From positions 1,922,001 through 1,986,000 of the forward strand of contig CP167917.1 of assembly GCA_041504365.1 (NCBI GenBank): 64,000 bases of DNA, written 5' to 3'. This DNA is from Dryocola sp. LX212. Its GTDB lineage: Bacteria; Pseudomonadota; Gammaproteobacteria; Enterobacterales; Enterobacteriaceae. The position numbers and the translations under genes are program-made. The notes beneath the pieces were generated by a model, which saw only the letters and a list, made by a program, of their open reading frames with translations, was not told the origin of the DNA and searched no databases. Shown here one piece after another: positions 37,691 through 48,198 of this stretch (its first letter is position 1; every line of letters begins with the position of its first letter).

Positions 37691-38341
37691 CTAAAAAATA
37701 CGCTCCTGATGCACCCAGACCGCCGCTTCGACGCGGGATTTCAGCTTCATCTTTTTCAGCAGGTGCTTTACGTGAACCTTGACGGTGCTCTCGGTGATAT
37801 CGAGGCGGCGGGCAATCATCTTGTTTGGCAGCCCCTGGGCGATGAGCTTCAGGATATCGCGCTCGCGTGGGGTCAGTTGATTCACATCGCGGTCGGACGT
37901 TGCGCGGTTAGCGCGCAGGCTTGCCGCCAGCACCGGGGTTAACGCTTCGCTTAACACCATCTCACCTGCCGCCGCCTGCTGCAGAGCTTTAAGCAACTCT
38001 TCTGGCTCCATATCTTTCAGCAGATAGCCGTCCGCACCGCGCTTCAGCGCGGTAACAACGTCTTCTTCGTGGTTAGAGACGCTGAACACGACAATACGTC
38101 CCGACAGCGGTTTTTCACGCAGGCAGTCCAGGGTTTCCAGACCGTTCATGCCGGGCATATTCAGATCCAGCAGGATCAGGTCGGGATCGAGCGCTTCCGC
38201 GAGTTCAACGCCCTGAGCCCCGTTCCCCGCTTCGCCGACGACGGCCAGCTCGGGCGCCATGCTGATTAGCTGTTTGACGCCGGTCCTTAGCATCGGGTGA
38301 TCATCAATCAGCAAAATAGTTGCTGCTTCCGGGTTACTCAT
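37691..38341 (-). CDS. narL: Nitrate/nitrite response regulator NarL
   Basis: 216 residues, as in E. coli. NarL is phosphorylated by NarX or NarQ and controls anaerobic nitrate genes. The receiver domain has Asp59 in [13 protein letters not shown] (phosphate acceptor) with the acidic pair DD at 13-14 and Lys near 109. The C-terminal LuxR-type helix-turn-helix is [20 protein letters not shown] (about 155-174) and [14 protein letters not shown]. It overlaps narX by 8 bp and is translated after it. Its binding heptamers are visible at narK and narG. Confidence 0.97.
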   Translation of the reverse strand: MSNPEAATILLIDDHPMLRTGVKQLISMAPELAVVGEAGNGAQGVELAEALDPDLILLDLNMPGMNGLETLDCLREKPLSGRIVVFSVSNHEEDVVTALKRGADGYLLKDMEPEELLKALQQAAAGEMVLSEALTPVLAASLRANRATSDRDVNQLTPRERDILKLIAQGLPNKMIARRLDITESTVKVHVKHLLKKMKLKSRVEAAVWVHQERIF

Positions 38342-40130
38342 CGCTTACTCCTGTGGCAGAAGACAAATGTGATTCGGGCATAAAACTGACGACCACTTCG
38401 GTGCCGCCACCAGCGCGAGTCCGTATCTGGCAGTCGCCCTTCAGGCTCTGCGCACGGTCTCGCATAATAATAAGTCCGTAATGGTTTCTGCGCTCGCCGT
38501 TATCGGGTATTCCGCAGCCGTTGTCCCATACGGTTAGTTTGACCTGCTTGTCGAGATGTTCGACGATCACGCCGCAGGCGGTGGCCTGGGCGTGCTTAAA
38601 GCTGTTGTTCAGCGCTTCACGGGCGATCTGCACCAGGTGAATGGCCTGATACGACGGCACCAGGCGAGGCGGCAGCTGGTAGTCCAGCTCAACGGCAAAG
38701 CCGAGCCTCACGCTGAACTCCTGGCAGCTCGTTTCGAGGGCGGGGCGCAGGCCCGGTTCAACCAGCTGCAGGCGGAATGTGGTTAGCAGTTCTCGCAGCT
38801 GGCGCCATGAGGTGTTTAGCTCGTTGCGCATCTGAGCGAGCAGTTCACGCATCTCCTCCGGCAGCGCCGAACCCTGCATCTGCAGGCAGCTCACCTGCAT
38901 TTTCAGGCAGGAGAGCGACTGTGCGATGGAGTCGTGCAGCTCGCGGGCAATCGTCGCGCGCTCTTCCATCACCACCAGCTGCTGCTGGTGCTCATGCTGC
39001 CTTTCAACCGCAAGCGTAGCGGTAAGCTGTTCGATGAGCGTTTCTATCAGCTGCTGCTGATCGGCGGTCAGGCTGCTGCCATGCGGAAGCTGGGCGAGCA
39101 CCAGGCCGTACTGAATATGGTTATCCGTGAGCCGCCACTTCACGGCGCTTGTTTCGGCAGGCTCCGCCGCTGGGGCTCGCGGGCAAAGATGGCAGCCCTG
39201 TGCCTCACAGCTGTTATCCGGCTGGTAGGTGTATTCGTCGTAGTTCTCTTCGTCTTCGTATTCGTACACGCGAAGCTCGATGTTGCGCAGCGGCGTCAGG
39301 TGCTGCAGCTCGCTTAGTACCGGTGAGAGCCGCTGGCAGAGCGGAGCCTGGGAGTGCAGGCGGCGGTTTGCCTGATATAAAAAGGAGAGGATGCGATTTT
39401 TCTGCTCCAGCCCGGCTGTTTTTTCCCGTACGCGCTGCTCCAGCACGGCGTAACTTGCCGCCAGTTCGGCGGACATGCTGTTAAGCGCACTCCCCAACGA
39501 TGCCATTTCGTTACGGCCCGACACGTTAACCCGGTGGGTAAAGTCACGCTGCCCAATAGCCGAGGCCATCGCCAGCAGCTGCCGCCACGGACGCAGCAGG
39601 CGTTTACGCAGCCAGACGACGGTGAAGATCAGCAGCAGCCCCATCAGCCCCGCCATGCCTCTTTGTAACTGAACGATGCGCTTCAGTCGCTGCTCGGTGG
39701 TTTTATCGAACGAGCTGACAAGCTGATCGATACGGCCGACAAACTGCGCTACGTGGGGAGTGACCTGACTGGCGTATTTAGCACGGTTAATGGCGGGTTC
39801 CAGCGTGCCGCGCCAGTAGTTCTGCAGCTGGGTCAGCTGTACCTGCTGCCCGTCCCGGCGGGCGGCCTCCTGCAGGTCACTGCTCCAGGCAGTTTGCGCC
39901 ATTTCGTCCAGCAGCGGGGCGTCTTTTTCGGTAAGCGGAATGGCCGTCAGCAGGCGGTAGCTCTGCATCCGCAGCGACCCGGCTTTGTTAATCGCGTGGG
40001 CGTTGCCCTGAATTCCCTGCGCGAGCCAGCTGGCAAGGCTCATTCCCGCCACGCCGAGCGTTGCCAGCAGCAGCACAATCAGCGCTAACTGGTTAACCAG
40101 AGTGAGAGGGGAAAGCAGGCGTTTCAACAT
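38334..40130 (-). CDS. narX: Nitrate/nitrite sensor histidine kinase NarX
   Basis: 598 residues, the length of E. coli NarX. Two membrane segments (about 15-37 and 152-173) bracket the periplasmic sensor, whose P-box [15 protein letters not shown] binds nitrate. Then come HAMP ([19 protein letters not shown]), a cysteine-bearing central module ([13 protein letters not shown]), the HisKA_3 motif with the phosphorylated His in [15 protein letters not shown], and the ATPase domain ([18 protein letters not shown]). First gene of narXL, divergent from narK across a 299-bp control region. Confidence 0.97.
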   Translation of the reverse strand: MLKRLLSPLTLVNQLALIVLLLATLGVAGMSLASWLAQGIQGNAHAINKAGSLRMQSYRLLTAIPLTEKDAPLLDEMAQTAWSSDLQEAARRDGQQVQLTQLQNYWRGTLEPAINRAKYASQVTPHVAQFVGRIDQLVSSFDKTTEQRLKRIVQLQRGMAGLMGLLLIFTVVWLRKRLLRPWRQLLAMASAIGQRDFTHRVNVSGRNEMASLGSALNSMSAELAASYAVLEQRVREKTAGLEQKNRILSFLYQANRRLHSQAPLCQRLSPVLSELQHLTPLRNIELRVYEYEDEENYDEYTYQPDNSCEAQGCHLCPRAPAAEPAETSAVKWRLTDNHIQYGLVLAQLPHGSSLTADQQQLIETLIEQLTATLAVERQHEHQQQLVVMEERATIARELHDSIAQSLSCLKMQVSCLQMQGSALPEEMRELLAQMRNELNTSWRQLRELLTTFRLQLVEPGLRPALETSCQEFSVRLGFAVELDYQLPPRLVPSYQAIHLVQIAREALNNSFKHAQATACGVIVEHLDKQVKLTVWDNGCGIPDNGERRNHYGLIIMRDRAQSLKGDCQIRTRAGGGTEVVVSFMPESHLSSATGVSDE

Positions 40131-40185
40131 TTATCGGGTATCCTCCATGCTTGAGTGGGCACATTTTCAGTCATCCCCCGGAGTA

Positions 40186-40212
40186 TACCCATACCCCCTA
40201 ATGATTACCCCT
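40186..40212. promoter_or_regulatory. NarL heptamer cluster in the narX-narK intergenic region
   Basis: Three matches to the NarL heptamer TACYYMT on one strand: TACCCAT (40186-40192), TACCCCC (40192-40198) and TACCCCT (40206-40212), about 200 bp upstream of the predicted narK start, as in E. coli narK. Confidence 0.7.
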
Positions 40213-40355
40213 TAATTGCCATGAATGACATGGCGGTGGTTGCAACCCTGTTGAAACCCTTCCAGAACAGTGAAAATCCACAGTTTTTTTGAAGTTGTGG
40301 CTTACTCACAAAGAGTCATGGTCAAAATATAAGCGCTATTCTGTCCGATTATCCC

Positions 40356-40396
40356 TTGATATGCATCAATTTAGATTCACCAATACTCCCTAATGT
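40356..40396 (+). promoter_or_regulatory. FNR-activated narK promoter
   Basis: A perfect FNR box TTGAT-ATGC-ATCAA at 40356-40369 and a -10-like TAATGT at 40391-40396. With a start near 40404 the FNR site is centred at -41.5, the class II position. Confidence 0.88.
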
Positions 40397-40429
40397 GGCG
40401 GCAATTACTCTTACACATTTGAGGTGTTT

Positions 40430-41821
40430 ATGTCTGCGTCGTCGACCAATGGGCAGAAATCCGCGGGGCTGATTACGGACTGGCGTCCGGAAGAAGCAGA
40501 GTTCTGGCAAACAAAAGGGCATCGCATTGCGAGCCGAAACCTGTGGATCTCCGTACCGAGCCTGCTGCTCGCCTTCTGCGTCTGGATGCTGTTCAGTGCG
40601 GTAGCAGTTAACCTGAACAAGGTTGGTTTCAGCTTCACGACCGACCAGCTGTTTATGCTCACCGCGCTGCCTTCGGTGTCGGGTGCGCTGCTGCGCGTGC
40701 CGTACTCTTTTATGGTGCCTATCTTCGGCGGACGCCGCTGGACGGCCTTTAGTACCGGCATTCTGATCGTGCCCTGCGTCTGGCTTGGTTTTGCGGTGCA
40801 GGATACCACCACGCCGTTCAGCGTCTTTATCATCATCGCGCTGCTTTGCGGCTTCGCGGGTGCCAACTTCGCCTCGAGCATGGCCAACATCAGCTTCTTC
40901 TTCCCGAAAGCCAAACAGGGCGGGGCGCTGGGTATCAACGGCGGCCTGGGCAACCTGGGCGTGAGCGTGATGCAGCTGGTAGCGCCGCTGGTTATCTCTC
41001 TGTCCATGTTTGCCTTTTTTGGCGGTACCGGCGTTGAGCAGGCCGACGGCACCGTGCTGTTCCTCGAAAATGCCGCGTGGATTTGGGTGCCGTTCCTGGC
41101 TATCTTCACCCTCGCTGCCTGGTTTGGCATGAACGACCTGTCCGCCTCTAAAGCCTCGCTGCGTGAGCAGCTGCCGGTACTGAAACGTACGCATCTGTGG
41201 ATCATGGGCGTGCTGTACCTGGCAACGTTCGGCTCGTTCATCGGCTTCTCCGCTGGTTTCGCGATGTTGGCAAAAACCCAGTTCCCTGACATTAACATCC
41301 TGCACTTTGCGTTCTTCGGCCCGCTATTTGGCGCGCTGGCTCGCTCTGCGGGCGGCGCGATTTCTGACCGTTTTGGCGGGATAAAAGTGTCGCTGATTAA
41401 CTTCATTTTCATGGCCGTATTCAGCGCGCTGCTGTTCACCACGCTTCCGCATAACGGCGTGGGCGGCAACTTTATCGCCTTCTTCGGCGTGTTCCTGATG
41501 CTGTTCCTGACTGCCGGGCTGGGGAGTGGTTCGACCTTCCAGATGATCTCCGTTATCTTCCGTAAGCTGACTATGGATCGTGTCAAAGCGGCGGGCGGTA
41601 CGGAAGAACATGCTCTGCGCGAAGCGGCAACCGACACGGCGGCGGCACTTGGCTTTATCTCAGCGATTGGTGCCGTAGGCGGATTCTTCATTCCTAAAGC
41701 TTTCGGAACTTCGCTTGCACTGACCGGTTCTCCGGCAGGGGCAATGAAAATCTTCCTGGTGTTTTACATTGTCTGTGTGGCGATCACCTGGGCAGTTTAT
41801 GGGCGTAAATCAGCCAAATAA
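40430..41821 (+). CDS. narK: Nitrate/nitrite antiporter NarK
   Basis: 463 residues from the ATG at 40430, with GAGG upstream; an in-frame GTG at 40424 is disfavoured. NarK is a 12-helix major facilitator of the nitrate/nitrite porter family that brings nitrate in and takes nitrite out during respiration. The glycine-rich nitrate signature occurs twice, GGLGNLGVSVMQ (about 178-189) and the matching region near AALGFISAIGAVGGF in the second half. Expressed from an FNR/NarL promoter and ended by the hairpin at 41858. Confidence 0.96.
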   Translation: MSASSTNGQKSAGLITDWRPEEAEFWQTKGHRIASRNLWISVPSLLLAFCVWMLFSAVAVNLNKVGFSFTTDQLFMLTALPSVSGALLRVPYSFMVPIFGGRRWTAFSTGILIVPCVWLGFAVQDTTTPFSVFIIIALLCGFAGANFASSMANISFFFPKAKQGGALGINGGLGNLGVSVMQLVAPLVISLSMFAFFGGTGVEQADGTVLFLENAAWIWVPFLAIFTLAAWFGMNDLSASKASLREQLPVLKRTHLWIMGVLYLATFGSFIGFSAGFAMLAKTQFPDINILHFAFFGPLFGALARSAGGAISDRFGGIKVSLINFIFMAVFSALLFTTLPHNGVGGNFIAFFGVFLMLFLTAGLGSGSTFQMISVIFRKLTMDRVKAAGGTEEHALREAATDTAAALGFISAIGAVGGFFIPKAFGTSLALTGSPAGAMKIFLVFYIVCVAITWAVYGRKSAK

Positions 41822-41857
41822 AAATTTTAACCGAATGGCCATTTTGGTTATTTTTTG

Positions 41858-41880
41858 CGCGGCTTCGGCCGCGTTTTTTA
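41858..41880 (+). terminator. Intrinsic terminator of narK
   Basis: CGCGGC, loop TTCG, GCCGCG, T6. A tetraloop-capped stem 37 bp after the narK stop. Confidence 0.9.
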
Positions 41881-41958
41881 TATTCTCTGGTTATTAGTTA
41901 CAACATATTTTTTTTGATTTGGCCTGATACTGGCTCCTCCGAAGTGCGGATCTGGTAG

Positions 41959-42000
41959 TACCTACCCCTTAATACCTCCAGGCTACGTTATCCTACCTGT
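41959..42000 (+). promoter_or_regulatory. NarL heptamer cluster upstream of narG
   Basis: TACCTAC, TACCCCT (41963-41969), TACCTCC (41973-41979) and TACCTGT (41994-42000) match or nearly match the NarL heptamer, about 160-200 bp upstream of the predicted narG start. The rest of the 398-bp narK-narG gap is AT-rich with no gene. Confidence 0.7.
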
Positions 42001-42112
42001 CAGAACCGAATTTTAGAAAATACATTATATGAAACAATATCATGTGAAGTTTTTTATTATGCCACTTTGGTGGTATTTGATTTTTTTTTGTCGTCAGCCA
42101 GCGCCATCGGTG

Positions 42113-42154
42113 TTGATCGTTATCAATTCTCACGTCATTACCGCGCGCTACCGT
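42113..42154 (+). promoter_or_regulatory. FNR-activated narG promoter
   Basis: A perfect FNR box TTGAT-CGTT-ATCAA at 42113-42126 with a weak -10-like TACCGT at 42149-42154. The FNR site would be centred near -41.5 from a start around 42161. Confidence 0.88.
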
Positions 42155-42219
42155 GCCAGGCAAATCTGCAATGTTGATTTCACAGAAGAGCCTCCAGGCT
42201 CCACATCAGGAGAATCCCG

Positions 42220-45200
42220 ATGAGTAAGTTTCTTGACCGGTTTCGTTACTTCAAACAGAAGGGCGACACCTTTGCCGACGGACATGGCCAGCTGCTCGAT
42301 ACCAACCGTGACTGGGAAGAAGGCTACCGCCAGCGCTGGCAGCACGACAAAGTTGTGCGCTCCACCCACGGTGTAAACTGCACAGGCTCATGCAGCTGGA
42401 AGATTTACGTCAAAAGCGGCCTCGTTACCTGGGAGACCCAGCAGACCGACTACCCGCGAACCCGCCCGGACATGCCAAACCATGAGCCACGCGGCTGCCC
42501 TCGCGGCGCCAGCTATTCCTGGTATCTCTACAGCGCGAACCGCCTGAAATACCCTCTGATGCGTAAGCGCCTGATCAAACTGTGGCGCGAAGCCAAAACC
42601 GTACACGCCGACCCGGTCGACGCGTGGGCATCCATCATCAACGATCCGGAAAAAGCAAAAAGCTATAAGCAGGCCCGTGGTCGCGGTGGTTTTGTCCGCT
42701 CAAGCTGGCAGGAAGTGAACGAACTGATTGCGGCGTCTAACGTCTTTACCGCGAAAACTTACGGTCCTGACCGTATCGCGGGCTTCTCGCCAATCCCGGC
42801 GATGTCGATGGTTTCCTACGCCGCTGGCGCTCGCTATATCTCCCTGATTGGCGGGACCTGCCTGAGCTTCTACGACTGGTACTGCGACCTGCCGCCTGCG
42901 TCACCGATGACCTGGGGCGAACAGACCGACGTGCCTGAGTCCGCCGACTGGTACAACTCCAGCTATATCATGGCCTGGGGATCCAACGTGCCGCAGACCC
43001 GTACCCCGGACGCCCACTTCTTTACCGAAGTGCGTTACAAAGGGACTAAAACAGTAGCCGTAACGCCGGACTACGCGGAAATCGCTAAGCTTTGCGATCA
43101 GTGGCTGGCACCTAAGCAGGGTACCGATGCCGCCATGGCGCTGGCGATGGGCCACGTCATGCTGCGTGAGTTCCACCTGGATAACCCAAGCCAGTACTTC
43201 ACCGACTACGTGCGTCGCTACACCGACATGCCGATGCTGGTGATGCTCGAAAAGCGCGACGGGTTCTATGCCGCGGGCCGCATGCTACGTGCATCCGACC
43301 TGGTTGACGACCTGGGCCAGGAAAACAATCCGCAGTGGAAAACCGTTGCTCTGGATAACCAGAACGGCGAGCTGCTGGCACCGAATGGCTCCATCGGCTA
43401 TCGCTGGGGCGAGAAGGGCAAGTGGAACCTTGAGCAGCGCGACGGCACCAGCGGCGAAGAGGCCGAGCTGCGCCTGAGCCTGCTGGGCAGCCACGACGAA
43501 GTGGCCGAAGTGGGCTTCCCTTACTTCGGCGGCGAAAGCTCCGAGCACTTCAGCAACGTCAAGCTCGACAGCGTGCTGATGCACAAGCTGCCGGTTAAGC
43601 GTATCCAGCTGGCAGACGGCAGCAGCGCGCTGGTAACCACCGTTTACGATCTGACCCTGGCGAACTACGGCCTGGATCGCGGTCTGAACGATGAAAACTG
43701 CGCTTCCAGCTACGACGAAGTCAAAGCTTATACCCCAGCGTGGGCCGAGCAGATCACCGGCGTTTCCCGTCAGAACATCGTGCGCATCGCCCGTGAGTTT
43801 GCGGACAACGCCGATAAAACGCACGGTCGCTCGATGATCATCGTCGGTGCCGGGATGAACCACTGGTTCCACATGGACATGAACTACCGCGGCCTGATCA
43901 ACATGCTGATCTTCTGCGGCTGCGTCGGCCAGAGCGGCGGCGGCTGGGCGCACTACGTGGGCCAGGAAAAGCTGCGTCCGCAAACCGGCTGGACGCCGCT
44001 GGCGTTTGCACTTGACTGGCAGCGCCCGCCGCGCCACATGAACAGCACCTCGTTCTTCTATAACCACTCCAGCCAGTGGCGCTACGAGTCGCTGACTGCG
44101 GAAGAACTGCTCTCCCCGCTGGCGGATAAATCCCGCTATAGCGGCCACCTGATTGACTTTAACGTCCGCGCTGAACGCATGGGCTGGCTGCCATCCTCAC
44201 CGCAGCTGAACACCAACCCGCTGAACATCGCGGCGCAGGCGAAGGCCGCGGGCATGAGCGCGGCTGACTTCACCGCTCAGCAGCTGAAAAGCGGCGACAT
44301 TCGCTTTGCGGCGGAGCAGCCGGATGCGGGCAACAACCATCCGCGCAACCTGTTTGTCTGGCGTTCTAACCTGCTGGGTTCCTCCGGTAAGGGCCACGAG
44401 TACATGCTTAAGTACCTGCTCGGTACCGAAAACGGTATTCAGGGCAAGGATCTGGGCAAAGAAGGCGGCGTGATGCCGGAAGAAGTTGAGTGGGTAGATA
44501 ACGGCCTCGACGGCAAGCTGGATCTGGTGGTGACGCTGGACTTCCGCCTGTCGAGCACCTGCCTGTACTCCGATATCGTGCTGCCAACGGCGACCTGGTA
44601 TGAGAAAGACGACATGAATACTTCGGATATGCATCCGTTTATTCACCCGCTTTCCGCCGCCGTTGACCCGGCATGGGACTCGAAGAGCGACTGGGATATC
44701 TACAAGGATATCGCGAAGAAATTCTCTGAAGTGTGCGTCGGCCATTTAGGGAAAGAAACCGATGTGGTGACGCTGCCAATCCAGCACGACTCCGCCGCAG
44801 AGCTGGCTCAGCCGTTCGGCGTAATGGACTGGAAAAAAGGCGAATGCGACCTGATCCCGGGCAAGACGGCTCCGCACCTGGTGACGGTTGAACGTGACTA
44901 CCCGGCGACCTACGAGCGCTTTACCTCCATCGGCCCGCTGATGGAAACCATCGGCAACGGCGGGAAGGGCATTGCCTGGAACACGCAGACCGAAATGGAT
45001 CTGCTGCGCAAGCTCAACTACACCAAGGCAGACGGCCCGGCGAAAGGCCAGCCGATGATCAATACGGCCATCGACGCCGCAGAGATGATCCTGACCCTGG
45101 CACCGGAAACCAACGGCCACGTCGCGGTGAAAGCCTGGGCCGCGCTCAGCGAGTTCACCGGCCGCGACCACACGCACCTGGCGACCAACAAAGAAGAGGA

Positions 45201-45966
45201 GAAAATCCGCTTCCGCGATATCCAGGCGCAGCCGCGCAAAATCATCTCCAGCCCGACCTGGTCCGGCCTTGAAGATGAGCACGTTTCCTATAACGCAGGT
45301 TACACCAACGTCCACGAGCTGATCCCATGGCGCACCCTGTCCGGTCGCCAGCAGCTGTATCAGGATCACCAGTGGATGCGTGATTTTGGCGAAAGCCTGC
45401 TGGTTTACCGTCCGCCGATTGATACCCGCTCGGTAAAAGGCGTGATGGGTAAAAAATCCAACGGTAACCCTGAGAAGGCGCTGAACTTCCTGACGCCGCA
45501 CCAGAAATGGGGCATTCACTCTACCTACAGCGACAACCTGCTGATGCTGACCCTGTCACGCGGCGGCCCGATCGTCTGGATGAGCGAAATCGATGCCAAA
45601 GATCTGGGTATTGAAGACAACGACTGGATCGAAGTGTTCAACACAAACGGCGCGCTGACGGCGCGTGCGGTCGTCAGCCAGCGCGTGCCGGAAGGCATGA
45701 CGATGATGTACCACGCCCAGGAACGTATTGTGAACCTGCCGGGTTCTGAAATTACCGGCCAGCGCGGCGGTATCCATAACTCGGTGACCCGCATCAGCCC
45801 GAAACCAACCCATATGATTGGTGGCTACGCGCAGCTGGCGTACGGCTTCAACTACTACGGCACCGTGGGCTCCAACCGTGATGAGTTCGTGGTGGTCCGC
45901 AAGATGAAAGACATTAACTGGTTAGACGGTGAAGGCAACGACCAGAAACAGGAGAGCGTAAAATGA
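42220..45966 (+). CDS. narG: Respiratory nitrate reductase alpha subunit NarG
   Basis: 1248 residues, against 1247 in E. coli. NarG is the cytosol-facing bis-MGD catalytic subunit of the membrane-bound NarGHI complex. The unusual FS0 [4Fe-4S] site with a His ligand is intact: His50, Cys54 and Cys58 in THGVNCTGSCSWK, with the last Cys in EPRGCPRGASY. The molybdenum-domain segments SYAAGARYISLIGGTCLSFY and YNSSYIMAWGSNVPQTRTPD are present. The ATG follows AGGAGAATCCC. Its stop overlaps narH by 4 bases. Confidence 0.98.
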   Translation: MSKFLDRFRYFKQKGDTFADGHGQLLDTNRDWEEGYRQRWQHDKVVRSTHGVNCTGSCSWKIYVKSGLVTWETQQTDYPRTRPDMPNHEPRGCPRGASYSWYLYSANRLKYPLMRKRLIKLWREAKTVHADPVDAWASIINDPEKAKSYKQARGRGGFVRSSWQEVNELIAASNVFTAKTYGPDRIAGFSPIPAMSMVSYAAGARYISLIGGTCLSFYDWYCDLPPASPMTWGEQTDVPESADWYNSSYIMAWGSNVPQTRTPDAHFFTEVRYKGTKTVAVTPDYAEIAKLCDQWLAPKQGTDAAMALAMGHVMLREFHLDNPSQYFTDYVRRYTDMPMLVMLEKRDGFYAAGRMLRASDLVDDLGQENNPQWKTVALDNQNGELLAPNGSIGYRWGEKGKWNLEQRDGTSGEEAELRLSLLGSHDEVAEVGFPYFGGESSEHFSNVKLDSVLMHKLPVKRIQLADGSSALVTTVYDLTLANYGLDRGLNDENCASSYDEVKAYTPAWAEQITGVSRQNIVRIAREFADNADKTHGRSMIIVGAGMNHWFHMDMNYRGLINMLIFCGCVGQSGGGWAHYVGQEKLRPQTGWTPLAFALDWQRPPRHMNSTSFFYNHSSQWRYESLTAEELLSPLADKSRYSGHLIDFNVRAERMGWLPSSPQLNTNPLNIAAQAKAAGMSAADFTAQQLKSGDIRFAAEQPDAGNNHPRNLFVWRSNLLGSSGKGHEYMLKYLLGTENGIQGKDLGKEGGVMPEEVEWVDNGLDGKLDLVVTLDFRLSSTCLYSDIVLPTATWYEKDDMNTSDMHPFIHPLSAAVDPAWDSKSDWDIYKDIAKKFSEVCVGHLGKETDVVTLPIQHDSAAELAQPFGVMDWKKGECDLIPGKTAPHLVTVERDYPATYERFTSIGPLMETIGNGGKGIAWNTQTEMDLLRKLNYTKADGPAKGQPMINTAIDAAEMILTLAPETNGHVAVKAWAALSEFTGRDHTHLATNKEEEKIRFRDIQAQPRKIISSPTWSGLEDEHVSYNAGYTNVHELIPWRTLSGRQQLYQDHQWMRDFGESLLVYRPPIDTRSVKGVMGKKSNGNPEKALNFLTPHQKWGIHSTYSDNLLMLTLSRGGPIVWMSEIDAKDLGIEDNDWIEVFNTNGALTARAVVSQRVPEGMTMMYHAQERIVNLPGSEITGQRGGIHNSVTRISPKPTHMIGGYAQLAYGFNYYGTVGSNRDEFVVVRKMKDINWLDGEGNDQKQESVK

Positions 45967-47498
45967 AAATTCGTTCACAAGTCGGCATGGTGCTGAATCT
46001 TGATAAATGCATCGGCTGTCACACCTGTTCTGTGACCTGTAAAAACGTCTGGACCAGCCGTGAAGGCATGGAGTACGCGTGGTTTAACAACGTGGAAACC
46101 AAGCCGGGCATTGGCTACCCGAACGACTGGGAAAACCAGGAGAAGTGGAAAGGCGGCTGGATCCGTAAAATCAACGGTAAGCTGCAGCCGCGCATGGGTA
46201 ACCGTGCTCTGCTGCTGGGTAAAATCTTCGCCAACCCGCACCTGCCGGGCATCGACGATTACTACGAGCCGTTTGACTACGACTACCAGCACCTGCACAA
46301 CGCGCCGGAAGGCAAGCATCAGCCGATCGCCCGTCCGCGCTCGCTGATCACCGGCCAGCGTATGAACAAAATCGAAGCGGGCCCGAACTGGGAAGAGATC
46401 CTCGGCGGCGAATTTGAAAAGCGCGCCAAAGATCAGAACTTCGAAAACATGCAGAAGGCGATGTACGGCCAGTTCGAAAATACATTCATGGCCTATCTGC
46501 CGCGTCTGTGCGAGCACTGCCTGAACCCAGCGTGCGTGGCGACCTGCCCGAGCGGCGCCATCTACAAGCGTGAAGAAGACGGCATCGTGCTGATCGACCA
46601 GGACAGGTGCCGCGGCTGGCGCATGTGCATCACCGGCTGCCCGTACAAGAAAATCTACTTTAACTGGAAGAGCGGCAAGTCAGAGAAGTGCATCTTCTGC
46701 TACCCGCGTATCGAAGCCGGTCAGCCGACCGTCTGCTCCGAAACCTGCGTAGGCCGTATCCGCTACCTCGGCGTGCTGCTTTACGATGCGGATGCCATCG
46801 AGCAGGCAGCAAGCACCGAGAGCGAGCAAGACCTGTACGAGCGTCAGCTGGGGATCTTCCTTGACCCTAACGACCCGAAAATTATCGAGCAGGCTCTGAA
46901 AGACGGTATTCCGCACAGCGTCATCACCGCCGCCCAGCAGTCGCCGGTCTATAAAATGGCGATGGACTGGAAGCTGGCGCTGCCGCTGCACCCGGAATAC
47001 CGCACTCTGCCGATGGTCTGGTACGTGCCGCCGCTGTCGCCGATTCAGTCTGCGGCGGACGCGGGTGAGCTGCCGCATACCGGCATTCTGCCTGACGTGG
47101 AAAGCCTGCGTATCCCGGTTGAATATCTGGCGAACCTGCTGACCGCAGGGGATACCGCGCCGGTGCTACGCGCCCTGAAACGTATGATGGCGATGCGCCA
47201 TTATAAGCGTGCCGAAACCGTTGACGGGGTTACCGATACCCGCGCGCTGGAAGAGGTCGGCCTGACCGAAGCCCAGGCGCAGGAAATGTATCGCTACCTG
47301 GCGATTGCCAACTACGAAGACCGTTTCGTCGTGCCTTCCAGCCACCGCGAGCTGGCAGCAGAAGCCTTCCCGGAAAGCAAAGGGTGCGGCTTCAGCTTCG
47401 GCGACGGCTGCCACGGGTCGGACTCTAAGTTCAACCTGTTCAACAGCCGACGCATCGACGCCATTGATGTTTCCAGCAAAACGGAGCCGCAAGCATGA
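45963..47498 (+). CDS. narH: Respiratory nitrate reductase beta subunit NarH
   Basis: 511 residues, against 512 in E. coli. NarH carries electrons from NarI to NarG through four Fe-S clusters. The cysteine sets are visible: CIGCHTCSVTCKNVW (about 16-30), CEHCLNPACVATCPSGA (about 184-200), the Trp-containing CRGWRMCITGCPYKK that makes a [3Fe-4S] cluster, and CIFCYPRIEAGQPTVCSETC. Overlaps narG and narJ by 4 bases each, so the operon is tightly coupled. Confidence 0.98.
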   Translation: MKIRSQVGMVLNLDKCIGCHTCSVTCKNVWTSREGMEYAWFNNVETKPGIGYPNDWENQEKWKGGWIRKINGKLQPRMGNRALLLGKIFANPHLPGIDDYYEPFDYDYQHLHNAPEGKHQPIARPRSLITGQRMNKIEAGPNWEEILGGEFEKRAKDQNFENMQKAMYGQFENTFMAYLPRLCEHCLNPACVATCPSGAIYKREEDGIVLIDQDRCRGWRMCITGCPYKKIYFNWKSGKSEKCIFCYPRIEAGQPTVCSETCVGRIRYLGVLLYDADAIEQAASTESEQDLYERQLGIFLDPNDPKIIEQALKDGIPHSVITAAQQSPVYKMAMDWKLALPLHPEYRTLPMVWYVPPLSPIQSAADAGELPHTGILPDVESLRIPVEYLANLLTAGDTAPVLRALKRMMAMRHYKRAETVDGVTDTRALEEVGLTEAQAQEMYRYLAIANYEDRFVVPSSHRELAAEAFPESKGCGFSFGDGCHGSDSKFNLFNSRRIDAIDVSSKTEPQA

Positions 47499-48196
47499 TT
47501 GAACTTCTGGTAATTTCACGCCTGCTCGAATACCCGGATGCTGCCCTGTGGCAGCATCAGCAGGAGCTTCGCGATGCGTTAGCCGATGGCGTTGCTCTGG
47601 ATCTGCAACAGGCCGCGCAGCTGAACGAGTTTATCGCCACGCTTTGCGGCGGCGATTTGCTGGACGCCCAGGCGAGCTACAGCGAACTGTTCGACCGCGG
47701 CCGCGCAACCTCGCTGCTGCTGTTTGAACACGTTCACGGTGAGTCCCGGGACCGCGGTCAGGCGATGGTGAACCTGATGGGCCAGTATGAACAGGCCGGC
47801 ATGGAAATCGACAGCCGCGAGCTGCCGGACCACCTGCCGCTCTATCTGGAATACCTCTCCCAGCGCTCTGCTGAGGAAGCTCGCGGCGGCCTGCAGGACA
47901 TCGCGCCGATTCTGGCCCTGCTGGGCGCACGCCTTAAGCAGCGCGAAAGCAAGTATGCGGTGCTGTTCGAGGTGATGATTGGCCTTTCCCAAAGCAACGT
48001 GGCGGTGGAAAGCGTCAGCCAGCAGATCGCCGATGAAGCCCGTGACGATACGCCTCAGGCTCTGGATGCGGTGTGGGAAGAAGAGCAGGTGAAATTTATT
48101 GCCGACCAGGGCTGCGGCGAATCTGAAATCAGCAGCCACCAGCGTCGTTTTGCCGGGGCTGTGGCTCCGCAGTATCTGAATATTGGGGGACAGTGA
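47495..48196 (+). CDS. narJ: Nitrate reductase assembly chaperone NarJ
   Basis: 233 residues, near the 236 of E. coli. NarJ binds the NarG N-terminus, helps cofactor insertion and keeps NarGH from docking to NarI too early; it is not in the final enzyme. All-helical, with the conserved block [20 protein letters not shown] (about 74-93) and [13 protein letters not shown]. It ends 2 bp before narI. Confidence 0.95.
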   Translation: MIELLVISRLLEYPDAALWQHQQELRDALADGVALDLQQAAQLNEFIATLCGGDLLDAQASYSELFDRGRATSLLLFEHVHGESRDRGQAMVNLMGQYEQAGMEIDSRELPDHLPLYLEYLSQRSAEEARGGLQDIAPILALLGARLKQRESKYAVLFEVMIGLSQSNVAVESVSQQIADEARDDTPQALDAVWEEEQVKFIADQGCGESEISSHQRRFAGAVAPQYLNIGGQ

Positions 48197-48198
48197 TA

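Noticed and set aside
40349..41691. Two long minus-strand frames opposite narK
   Set aside because: Mirror frames of a conserved membrane transporter gene, with no family features or start signals.
42029..42223. 64-codon open frame upstream of narG
   Set aside because: It covers the FNR box and predicted narG promoter, has no convincing ribosome-binding site and no recognisable product.
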